Of a DNA stretch of 64,000 bases, positions 1-10,436 are shown one piece after another. The stretch comes from Castor canadensis (taxonomy: Eukaryota; Chordata; Mammalia; Rodentia; Castoridae), in contig NC_133389.1 in NCBI RefSeq assembly GCF_047511655.1, positions 41,213,295 through 41,277,294 of the forward strand. Reading direction: 5' to 3'. The notes beneath the pieces are model-generated. The model was not told the origin of the DNA. It ran no database searches and worked only from the letters and a program-made list of their open reading frames with translations. Position numbers and translations under genes: made by a program. The number at the start of each line of letters is the position of its first letter. The first letter of the stretch is position 1.

Positions 1-880
1 TTTTCTCTAAATATACTTTGGCTGGTCATTCTTAGACCTGCAAAATAAAATCACTACTTTTACAGGGCAGGCTGATGTTGCCTACAAAAGTGTTTTAAGG
101 AGCAACTTTATTCGTCAGTTAGCTAGAGGAACAGTGTATGTAAAACAGACTGAGCAGCCACTGGGTGGCAGCAGAAATTTGATAAATGCATTGCATGAAT
201 ACAATCATGTATTGTTTTATTCTCTCATTTTTTAGTATACTAAGGGGCAGTCTTATTTTCAACAAAATATCTTTTGATAGATAATATTCATCTATTTCAT
301 CTCCACGATGTAAGTTAGCATATTCAACATTGATAAAACTAAACATTTAAAATAATAAACTCTACCATTCAATATTCCACGAGCATAATATAAATGTTTA
401 ATATTATTCAAGATGACTTTGCAGATTGACATAGATTGTTTTCTTAATTATTAAAAATCACTGTTACTATCAATGACTTTATAATTCTACTAACAAAAGT
501 CATACATACTCAGAGAATATTGAAGAATTCAGAAAAGACAAAAATTACTGAAAATCTACTAACCTAATCAAACTTTAATAGTCATTTGATATTTTAGAAT
601 TTTGTCTTTTTTATGTATAGTTACCATTTCAATGGCAATGAGGTCACATTTTACAAAAAATTATAGCTATTGAGTTTTACTTAAAAAAATATATAAATTA
701 TAGCCCTTTGTCATTTTAATATTCTTTCACAGCACTATTTAGTATTTGTATAATATTCCTGCCTATGGCAAGATCAATTTATATAAAAAATATCATTTTG
801 TTAAATATTTGCCATTTTTCTTTTTTCTTTATTTATTCATATGTGCATACATATGAATACTTACTCTTTTAAAAAAGTCT
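1..880. other. Intergenic, AT-rich, nothing recognised
   Basis: No open frame, RNA gene or clear repeat is supported. Short frames here look like chance. Confidence 0.7.
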
Positions 881-1433
881 TTGTATTTTTGATTATCAGA
901 CATTAACAATATAAGGAGATTCCACTGTGATAATTCCGTTTGTGTCTGCAGTACGCCGTGAACAAGTTTGCCCTCCATTACATTCCCATTCTGCCTCCCT
1001 TTCTTCCCTCCTCTTCCAAAAATTGCTGGTGGGTTTCATTATGCTGCCTTCATATGTATATAGGTACAGTACTTCCATCCTCTGCACCCTTAAATATCCT
1101 TTCCGTCCCCTTCCCCTCACTTTTATCTCCCCCTCAGAGAGAGTCCCCATATATATTCATGTCCCAGTATTATCATTATCACCTTTATTTTAGGTCTGTG
1201 TTCCACAAATGAATGAAACCATGTGGTATTTGGCCTTTTGAACTTGGCTTATCTCACTCAGCATGATGATCTCCACTTTTCCTGAAAATGACACGATTTC
1301 ATTTTTCTTTGTGGCTGAGTAATATTACATTTGTTTATTCTTTCATCAGCTGTTGGACACCTTGGCTAATTCCACAGTTTGGCTATTGCAAAGAGAGCTG
1401 CAATAAACATGAGTATGAATATGACAATGTGTA

Positions 1434-1560
1434 AGAATATGCCTCTTTCAATAGTAGAGGTTATTTGTTGTTAAGAATAGTACACAAACATTATGCTAAG
1501 CAATTTACATGGATTATATCTTTCTCTACAATCTTGCCAGGTTACTGTAGTTTAATTTAC
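1434..1560. repeat. Inserted copy of a MIR-bearing segment inside the L1
   Basis: These roughly 125 bases match 3105-3230 at about 85% and interrupt otherwise contiguous L1 sequence. The match begins with gaatatgcctctttcaatag in both copies and extends into MIR-type sequence (attatgctaagca, tttacatg). Confidence 0.75.
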
Positions 1561-2049
1561 ACTCCTTAGGATATATGCCAATAGTGGTATGGCAGGGTTA
1601 TAAGGCAGTTCTATTTTTAGTTTACTGAGGAGCCTCCATCCTGATTTCCACAGCAGTTGCACTAGTTTACAATCCCACCAACAGTGTATGAGGGTTCCTT
1701 TTTCCCCACATCCTGGCCAGCATTTGTTGTTTGTTTTCTTGATGATGGATAATTTGGTGTGAGATGGAATCTTAGTGTAGTTTTGATTTGCATTTTTTAT
1801 GGCTAAGGATGTTTAATATTGTTTCATGTATTTATTAACCAATTGTATTTATTCTTCTGAGAACTGTCTATTTAATTCATTTGCCTGTTTGGTAATTGGA
1901 TTATATATTCTTTTGTTGTTTAGTTTTTGAACTCTTTGTATATCCTGGATATACCCTTATTCTATTGAATAGCTGATAAAGATATTCTCCTATTGTGTGG
2001 GTTGTCTCTTGATTAGGTTACTGCTTCTTTTAATGTACAAAACCTTTTA

Positions 2050-2066
2050 TGTGTGTGTGTGTGTGT

Positions 2067-2115
<49 letters not shown>
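2050..2115. repeat. (TG)n microsatellite, tail of the adjacent SINE
   Basis: About 33 TG units with one TA interruption abut the 3' end of a minus-strand SINE. They therefore probably arose from the SINE tail ((CA)n on the minus strand). Confidence 0.9.
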
Positions 2116-2116
<1 letters not shown>

Positions 2117-2294
2117 TACTGGGGTTAAACTCAGGGCCTACACCTTGACCCACTCCACCAGCCCTATTTTTGTGAAGGCTTTTTCAAGATAAGGTCTTGT
2201 GAACTATTTGCCTGGGCTGGCTTCAAACCACAATCCTCCTGATCTCTGCCTCCTGCATAGCCAGGATTATAGGCATGAGCCACTGGTACCCAGT
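2115..2294 (-). mobile_element. B1-ID dimeric SINE
   Basis: Read on the minus strand, a B1-like monomer (gtggctcatgcctataatcc, then caggaggatt) runs into an ID-like unit ending in gagtttaaccccagtacc. The same dimer occurs at 51918-52098. It sits inside the L1 at 880-2610 and is therefore younger. Confidence 0.8.
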
Positions 2295-2616
2295 GTGCAG
2301 AAATTTTTTAATTTGATGCAATCCCATTTGTCAATTCTTGCTCTTATTTCCTGGGCAAATGGAGCCTTATTCAGAAAATAATTGCCTATGTTTTTATCTT
2401 CTAGAGTTTTCCCTATTTTTCCTGTCATAGGTTCAATGATTCAGCTCTTACATTAAAATGTTTGATCCATTTAGTATCAATTTCTGTACAGGGTGAGTGA
2501 TGGGGGTCTAGTTTCAGTCTTTGGCATGTAAATAGCCAGTTTTTGCAGCATAATATTTACTCATACACAAATGTTAGTTTTGAAGGATAGCTAGCTGAAA
2601 GTTTTCAATCTTTCAC

Positions 2617-2669
2617 TATTAAATGGTAACTTTAATATATATATATATATATATATATTAAAGTTACCA

Positions 2670-2676
<7 letters not shown>
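2617..2676. repeat. 60-bp perfect AT-rich palindrome
   Basis: The arms attaaatggtaactttaat (2618-2636) and attaaagttaccatttaat (2657-2675) are exact reverse complements. The (AT)10 between them is self-complementary, so the whole 60 bases are a perfect inverted repeat without a spacer. An (AT)n tract continues to 2714. Confidence 0.95.
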
Positions 2677-2717
<41 letters not shown>

Positions 2718-3104
2718 GAGATTCTGGAGCAAGGCATTGGTAGCTTTCTGATCAGGACATTTTGCTTAGAATCATCTTAGGACCACGTAATGGTCTTACA
2801 TCAGAACCTCGAGGTTGAGGCCCAGAATTTGTCATCTTAACAAGCTATCTGAGGTATTTCAATGCACACTGATGTTTCAGAATCGTTGGCAGTTTGAATC
2901 ACAATTCAGGGACCTTAACAGTGAGGTTAATAGGAAATGTACAAACTTAGGAAAATTTTTTCATTTCATTTGTCTCTTCTTCTTCCTTTATTAAGCAGAC
3001 ATAATGACATATTCTAAGGTTAAGGTAATGTCAATGGGATGCTGATGTTTATCAAGAGTTCATTTCCTATTTTAAAATGCAGGCTTTGAAAACACTGAGG
3101 GGAA

Positions 3105-3300
3105 GAATATGCCTCTTTCAATAGTAGAAATCATTTGTTGCAAGCATAATACACAACAAACATTATGCTAAGCAGTTTACATGTATTATATCTTTCTCAA
3201 CAATCTTGCCAGGTTACCATAATTCTATCTATTTAAATAAGCACAGATGGTCAAATGGGTTAGGTCCCTTAATCTGCGTTAAAATGTAAGTGTCAAAGTC
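3105..3300 (-). mobile_element. MIR relic and unique flank (source of the duplicated segment)
   Basis: On the minus strand the block resembles the 3' half of MIR (plus strand: tgctaagcagtttacatgta, then attatatctttctcaacaat). The first roughly 25 bases are not MIR, yet are shared with 1434-1460. Confidence 0.55.
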
Positions 3301-4339
3301 CAAATTCAAACAAATCTTTTTGGTCCTATGACCTGTGTTCATCCCATTTGAGTCCTCTTGTCAGGCTATGTGTAGAAAGACAGCCAGATGGAGTTTCTTG
3401 TTGACTCAATAAGGATTTATTGTATGGTTACTGGTTTGTCTCTTCCTGTGTTAGTGACAAATGGCAAGGGTGTATTTCAGAACTAATGCTGTTATACATC
3501 ATAGAGTTTATTGAAAGGCAATATCTGCTTTAATTTGTTCTTTGGATTTTAAACTTTTGTATTTTAGATTGTCCATAAAGGCCTGAGAGTGATGACTACA
3601 TTGTTCAGAAGTTTTGCAAAAAAAAATGTAATAAAATGTTCCACCAACCAAAAGCATAAAAACATATCCCTGCTGATAGTTTTTAAATTTTTTATAGCTA
3701 TTCACAAATAGAAGTGGGCTGTGGCAAAGATCCTAATTCTGGAGCAGTTGATGCATACTGATATTTATTCAGAATTGTATGGTTTACAAAGGGCACGGCC
3801 TATGAAGACAGTGAGTCCTTTCCAGTTGACCTACTAGGTTTGACTGTTACTTTCCTTATCTGAAAATGGGAAATATCACCTTAGTTTTCAGAGGCAGATT
3901 TAGACCAAGAAAGGCTTTAGATGAAATAGTATATCGGCACTTTTAACATCTTGCTTGGTAGACAAGTAATCCAACTTTTTATTAGAAGTCTAATGGCATG
4001 TGCAAAAGGAGAAAATGATTGATTTTAATAATTTACTAGAAAACGTATACTTTCTTCTCATGTTGGGCTCTTGGAAATAATTGATCCTGTCAGCTATGCA
4101 AGAACTTTTGCAAATGGGAGGCCTGAAAAGTTCATTATTTTGCCTTGTGTAAGAATCTCTTCATCTTAGAGGGGAATTCTGAGAATCAGAAATGATTTTA
4201 TGTAAATTACTTACCATAGCAATCTGAGTTCCATGACTTTCCTTTTGCTTTGGTTTCTGTCCAGTGTGTGTCTCCATTAAACAGCCACCTTATACGATTC
4301 TTTATCTTCACACCTATTCTCTATTCAGAATAGGTCTGT

Positions 4340-4559
4340 GTAGGGAATAGAAGTTTTAGTCTCCTTGGGCTGACACAAAAGAACACATGAACTTGGTGGT
4401 TTAAACAAATGAAATTTCCTTTCTCATAGTTATAGAGGTGGAAGTCCAAGATCAAGAGTCCAGGGCTGGTTTCTGGAGAGGTCTCTCTTTCTGGCTTTTA
4501 TAAATGGCCACCTTCTACCATGTGTTCACATGGCCTGTGTTCTATGCTCATGCAGAGAG

Positions 4560-4603
<44 letters not shown>

Positions 4604-4770
4604 CTCTTCCTCTTCTTATAAGGATACCAATTCTATTGGATTAGGGGCCCACTCTAATGACTTATTTAACCTTAGTTACATCATTATAGGCTCTCTTTCC
4701 AAATACAGTTCTATTTGAGGTTAAAGCTTCAACATATGAAGAGGACACAATTCAGCCTACAGCACCTTCT
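4340..4770 (-). mobile_element. Ancient mammalian repeat (MER/MaLR-type), with internal (GA)n
   Basis: The plus-strand phrases gtggaagtccaagatcaaga, gatt-aggggcccactc and caacatatgaagaggacaca are typical of a very common old mammalian repeat. The same family recurs at 36210-36540, and in the opposite orientation at 55955-56345. A (GA)n tract occupies 4564-4600. The family name is left open. Confidence 0.5.
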
Positions 4771-4774
4771 CAGT

Positions 4775-5035
4775 GAGGTCTTCCCTGGAAACCCTATGTA
4801 TACCCACAACTTCTACACCCTGATATGATACTCCCTGTGTCCTTACTATGCTTTGCTTTCCTTCACAGTACCTGACACTTTCAACGATATTGTCAGTTAT
4901 ACAAATATCTCTTTACTTATCTTCCTTCACTAGAATAAAAACTCAGGGATTTCTGACTGTCCATCGCTGTAGCTGTGGCATCTTCTACAGTCTGGCATAG
5001 AGGACATGGCAACGTAAACCTTTGTTGTGTGCACG
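4775..5035 (+). mobile_element. L2 LINE 3' end, relic
   Basis: The order of phrases (gaggtcttccctgga, ccttcacagtacctgacact, cactagaataaaaactcagg, tctggcatagag, cctttgttg) follows the L2 3' end. It is strongly diverged. Confidence 0.45.
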
Positions 5036-7300
5036 GATGCACTGTTCTATGTTATGCATGATGGAAGCTGCTAGAGATATCAAAGTAGATAATAAACCAC
5101 ACTTGCTCTTCAGCTGCTTTCAGTCCAGTGACATATACAGGTCACTAATAAATAAATGGTAGCTCTCTATAAAGTATAACTCATGCATGATCAAAAAGGA
5201 ATAGAGGAATTTATTGTGCAGAGTCCAAGGAAGACATTTGCTTCACATGCAGAAATCAACCTCATCAGATTTGTATAAATCTATTTGCTGAACTGTTGGT
5301 CAGGAAATCAGATCTCCCCTTATTAAAGTTATCATTCATTCTTGGCAATACTTATATGAGCCAACTGCATAAAAACAGGTTAAATCTGTGTGTTGATGTG
5401 CATCTTAAATACCCATCCTCCCAGACTTAAGGTAAACAGAAACATACCCTGTGACAATATTATAATAAACAACCATGTATAAGAATAACCAATTACCAAG
5501 ACTTGTTTTTCCTTTCTGTTGTATTAGTTGGATGCTCATTTAAAAAAATTTTTAAAATCTTGTTCTTAGAGCTTTCCAAGTGAAAAACTGAAGTTCCGTT
5601 AATCTGAATGTTTTTGCTCATTTGTTTTTGTTTTTTTTTAGCATACTCATTTATTTGAATGTAAAATTCTAGAAAAATAATCTTTAATTTAAATAGAAAA
5701 TTACAATCATTTTCTTGCTTAAGGTCTAGCAATAAAAGATTGCTAATGTACCTATTTCTACAATGGTGAACACAAAATGAAATGAGCAGATGCTGATTTA
5801 CCTTCTCTGGTGAATCATGCGTGGCACAAAACCATGGTCCTGAAGCAAGCGAGGCCATCTGTGCTGTTTTCTCCAGATGAGGCAAATTTGATGACAAACC
5901 ACTTCCCAGACACAAGGGTTTTTCTCTTCATTTTCCCATTTTAAATGAGACAGTTTAATTCTTCCAATAGCAGACACACAAAAGTATTTTCTTTCTTATA
6001 TTGCTATTTTTACTTTGAACCTGGATAAAGTAGTCTGCAAATTAAAATATAACTTCAAAGGAGGCTTATCTTTCTAGAATTTCCATCCCTCAATTCCCCC
6101 ATCCCATCTAATCAAGCTGTTCTGGGAAATAAGATGTCCTTGTAAGATACATTTGAAAGGCATTTTCTGAGAAAATTCCTTCAATCTTATGAAGATGTGT
6201 TATGGTCCAATGGTGATATATAACACATTAAAAAATGTTTAATAACTTCATTTATTTCATGAAGAATGAAATCATCAGTAAAATTTCATATTATCTATAA
6301 AATCTAGCATAGATATGGTGGTGATCAAAAAGATGCTTGCTCATTGACTTTTGGATGGATTTTGGCATCAAAAGTACTTTAGTTTTTAGAATCCCAATTC
6401 AAGGAGTAAACTCACTTGATAGTCAAGTGAGATGACACATATTCCGTAAGTAGAAGAGAACTCAGAAGTATCTCTTGTTGGACAGGAAAATGCAATTTCT
6501 CACTAAATATAATCTTATAAATGTATTAGTTTCATTCCTTCAAATAAATACTTACCAAAATTATTAAAATTGGGTTGCCAGATAGCTTTAAGAGAAATAT
6601 TTATAAGTTAGGATTGATTACAGATGGCTTTGTGTTGTGGGGAAGTTAGTGAGTCACTCTCTGAGCTGAACATGAGTTACCTAAAACCATGCTCTCAGAC
6701 CTATGGCATCACAATGCACAATACAGCACAGGCCACTGGGTACTAGGGCTAGGCTTCTCAGGGTACTAACAATTACTAGCATGGAATTAATAGAGCAGTA
6801 GGAGACACTGTGCCAGTTTACTTGGGAAAATATTGATACAGGTGAAGTTTATTTCTAGCTCTCTATATCCTGGTATTATCTGTTGACTGCATTTTGTCCA
6901 ATGGCCAAATGTTTCCCTTCTGTGACCAACAGCAGTGGAAAGTTTTTATTTTTCAAAAGTCCTTGATGAGACATTTCTAAGTTCTGTGATTTTAATCTAA
7001 ACTTGCAACTTGCATGTGCAAGATGAACTGTTTTCTGATTTCAATCTTATTGAAGAATATGCATAGTCAGAAGCAATGTCAGCTTCTTTAAAAAATTTAA
7101 TGCCCCACACTGCATCTTGTATCAGGGCATTGCAATCTTGTCGTTATAGTCTCTGTAATATTATTTGGATTTTTAATAAAGGAATATGTATTACATTGAT
7201 TTAAAAAATACATTAAAACATCTATGGCCACAAAGGACAGCAGTTGCCACAAACATCATCTTAATATATTTTTAACTTTTATAAAATCAATTATTATTGT
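5035..7300. other. Intergenic, no gene seen
   Basis: A 140-codon open frame on the minus strand (5493-5915) has no family resemblance and no other support. The only structure noted is a short hairpin at 6411-6431. Confidence 0.65.
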
Positions 7301-7358
7301 TTTGTGAGAACCTCACATGTACTAGCTAAGGGCTCTACCACTGATCTGCAGCTTCACT
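7300..7358 (-). mobile_element. ID-like SINE fragment
   Basis: The minus-strand text gatcagtggtagagccctta, then acatgtgaggttctcac, matches the body of a tRNA-derived ID element. Confidence 0.6.
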
Positions 7359-7391
7359 CCTATATAGGATCAATTATTATTACCAGCATCT

Positions 7392-7584
7392 GGTTGGGCA
7401 CGGTGGTAAAAGCAGAGATTGGAAGGCAGAAGTCCAAAGCCAGCCCCAAGGCAAAAACAAGACCCTATCTAAAAACTAAAGCAAAGAGTGGCAGGGCATG
7501 GCTCAAGGGGTAGACACCTGCCTAGCAAGCACAAGGCTCTGAGTTCAAACTCCAGTATTGCCCAAAATTAAAAAAAAAAAAAAC
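7392..7584 (+). mobile_element. B1-ID dimeric SINE with target-site duplication
   Basis: A shortened B1-like unit (gggcacggtgg ... gaccctatct) joins an ID-like unit (ggcatggctcaaggggtaga, gagttcaaactccagta) and an A-tail. The flanks attaccagcatct (7379-7391) and attaccaacatct (7585-7597) form a 13-bp target-site duplication with one mismatch. Confidence 0.85.
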
Positions 7585-7599
7585 ATTACCAACATCTAA

Positions 7600-10400
7600 A
7601 TAAATTCCCTAGATTCATGAAAGAAGGGCTTGGTGACAGAGTTTTGAAATATCTAAAGGGTCTTATACCTTTAATTGACGGCAGTCAGGAAGGAGAGTGT
7701 CTTTACTGGTGAACCCTGATCTAGGGAAGTGACTGGGAGGCTGGCAGGGAGGAACATTCTCTCTCATTCTCTCTCTCTCTCTCCCCACCCGCCCCCCTCC
7801 CCTGCCCACACCATGGGATTGTCTTCTCACCTTGTCAAGATGTGAAGACAGTTGATCCTCTCAAGTTCATTCTCAGTGGCAACCCTATATGGCTTCACAC
7901 ACTTGTTTGCCTCTTCCCTGCTTGCACCTGGCACTTGTCTTGGTTTTACTTTTATGAGTTAAATTAAAATTATCTTTCCCACTATCCTATAATTTTTTTC
8001 AAGATTTAGAGTCTTCTGATTTTTCTCAGAATCCCTAGTACCTGCCAAAATTGGATACTGAAAGCCACACAAATCAAGGAAAAGAGAACCTCGCCCTGCA
8101 CACCTATGAATTCCCTTGTCATTAAAGTATCAGGATTCTGAACACAGTGTTTTCCTGAGCTAAAACCATAATTTAAAACTAGACATACATGTCTGTATCA
8201 ACAGCAAAACCCATTTTCCATTTACAAGCTTATAAAAGTAATAGACTTTGTGATGAGTCCACGGATGAGAGCTCCAAGGGTCCTTGCCCTTCTCTGTTAG
8301 AAGCCAATGCTCCCTCTTATGAGGAGCATCCTCTTATCTCCTTGGAAAAAGTAAAAAGGGGAAATCACAGACATTTCATTATGTTGGCTTACTTTGAACC
8401 ACTGGTAAGCAATTTTTTTTAAAAAGTGAGATTATAAATGGTAACTTTAGAAAAGTACCTTAGAAATCAACTTCCCCATAAATGCAAAGAATGAACTAAG
8501 TGTAAATCCTCAATGACCCAGGGAGCTTCTGACAACAGGGCCATCTCTTGATTTGTCTAGTTTGTTAAGATTGATCAGTGCTTTATGGGATTGCTAAATA
8601 TTTTTAGTATCAGCTGTATTTACAGCCAGGTATCACATAGGATGTTACTGAATACAGCTACAAAACTTAAAACTTATCATTTGAAATAAAATGGCAAAAT
8701 ATTTAGTCTTTGTTTTATAATGGGCAATCTTTCCCCAAGTAGTGAGAGTGTATTGTAATTACACTGGTAACTTGGGTAAAACTCTCTGCAGGACTGGGTT
8801 CATTGTTCAATTTAGACTTTGGGGTTAGTTGTGATATTTGATTATTTCAACCTTTCATTTTTGTATCAGTGTGGATTACTGTGTGGACTCTGCAGTTGAA
8901 ATTTTAAGTCTAAGTGACCTAGGACTGAAGACTCCAATTACTTTTATGGATTGAGAAATGTATTCTAGGATTTCTGATCAATTGGTTTTTGCAGAAAGAA
9001 ACCCCAAACTATTCTATGAACTACTCCTCTGGATAAGTTTATTCCAAATGACATCATTGCCTTTGATTACCAAGAAGCATCTATTTGAGAACTGAGGAGT
9101 CACAGGCTTCAATTGCTTGTTCTTAGATAGGGACTATGACAGACTCGTAGATCAAATAAATACCTTAGATCTTATGATTTTTACTCAAATTGGACCTTAT
9201 AATGTATTAAAATAATGGAATATTTATATAAACATTATATAGTTGTACCCATTTTATGAGAATGAATGAATTAAAAAGCATTCAGGTCAGTTTCAATAAA
9301 TATCAGTTAAAAATTGATAGGCTGTTCAATTTTATCTAGAGGATATTGGACCACATACTGCATGTAGAGTAATGCAGTGCAAACAATCAATAAGTCTGTA
9401 TTTCTAAATAAAATTTAAAAAGTACTTTGTTAATGTTAATAAAAAAAAAAGCAGAGACACAAAAATGCCAAAATTGTGGTGAAAATGTTAATAAAACTTA
9501 GAAATATCCCTCCTCCACTGACTTTTTGTATAAGGTGGAATTTCGTTTCACTTATGATCATATTATGATCATTTTAGTTGGAGCAGAAAGAAATACTTTC
9601 TGTTCCTTTTTTTTTTGCCTCCAAATGTAAACATCCTCTTTCGCCATCTGGTGGCTAGAGACAATATTTTCCATGTAGATGAAAACAGTTGAGCTGTTTT
9701 TTAATTTAACAGCCAATTATTTTTAATGTTTTCGGATTCATCTTACCAAAAGAAAAGATATGCATATTCCTTAAATGTATGTAAATATGAGTGAGGCAAT
9801 TTTGTTCTAATGGTCCACAACATTTTATTCAAATAACTCTAGCTATAATATTTAATGTAGGATAAAAAAATTAACCAGAACAGTTCTTTCAAAAGATCAT
9901 TTTCTATACTCTATTCATTTAAAAAAAATAAAAGTAAAATATGGCAGTAACAACTTGTTTGACCTGACTGCTTTTTGGTATAAAGAATTAAGAAGATCTT
10001 TATGAAATCAAGAATATCCTAATATAGTTTTAAGTGATAAGCATAGCAGGATACCATTAATTGGGAGGAGGTTTCAGTTTTAGTTTTACTGCTTTTACAA
10101 TAGTTATAAATACATATTGACAATTCCCCATCCTAAAAATAGGGGCAGATAAAACTTAATGGTATATGGTTTAAGTTTTCCCTATAATTTTTTCTTAGTA
10201 AAATATTCAGTGTATTATTAATACACTTTATGTACATATTAACCACCTCATTTCACTAAAAAATTAAAAATGACAACTATTTCATGTTTAATTTCTTTAT
10301 TTTCTCCAGAATATTTTAATATTGAAACCCAAATTGTTACTTTGAGAAAGGGAAAATCAGAGAAACATGAACAGACAAACATTTCATTTAACTTATGGTA
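7600..10400. other. Region past the ASXL3 3' end, no gene seen
   Basis: The region is AT-rich with no recognised repeat or exon. It includes a pyrimidine tract at about 7756-7806 and a CTCF-type motif at 9639-9657. Confidence 0.65.
9639..9657 (-). promoter_or_regulatory. Candidate CTCF binding site
   Basis: On the minus strand, TAGCCACCAGATGGCGAAA matches 17 of 19 positions of the general CTCF consensus YDRCCASYAGRKGGCRSYV, including the entire CCASYAGRKGGC core. It lies about 0.8 kb beyond the proposed ASXL3 poly(A) signal. Occupancy cannot be judged from sequence. Confidence 0.6.
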
Positions 10401-10430
10401 TTGTGAGCAATCACTTTTGTAGGCAACACT

Positions 10431-10436
10431 TTTATT
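10431..10436 (-). terminator. ASXL3: Proposed poly(A) signal of ASXL3
   Basis: A canonical AATAAA (tttatt on the plus strand) lies about 4.4 kb past the stop, with cleavage expected about 10-30 bases further left. A second canonical hexamer lies at 10296-10301. RNA 3'-end data would be needed to choose between them. Confidence 0.45.

Larger units (their letters stand above)
880..2610 (-). mobile_element. 5'-truncated L1 (LINE-1), interrupted
   Basis: Read on the minus strand, this is the 3' end of L1 ORF2 followed by its 3' UTR. Recognisable blocks on the plus strand are the ORF2 complement around 1600-1700 (gttctatttttagtttactg, then acaatcccaccaacagtgta) and the usual flanking text at 1320-1410 and 2460-2560. 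The frame is broken. The element is interrupted by a copied MIR-bearing segment (about 1434-1560) and by a SINE with a (TG)n tail (2050-2294). Confidence 0.8.

Noticed and set aside
896-1212. Overlapping small frames on both strands
   Set aside because: They lie in the L1 3' UTR.
5493-5915. 140-codon minus-strand frame, with a possible donor (AAG|gtaaa) inside
   Set aside because: No acceptor, homologue or repeat context makes it an exon; the tail is AT-rich noise.
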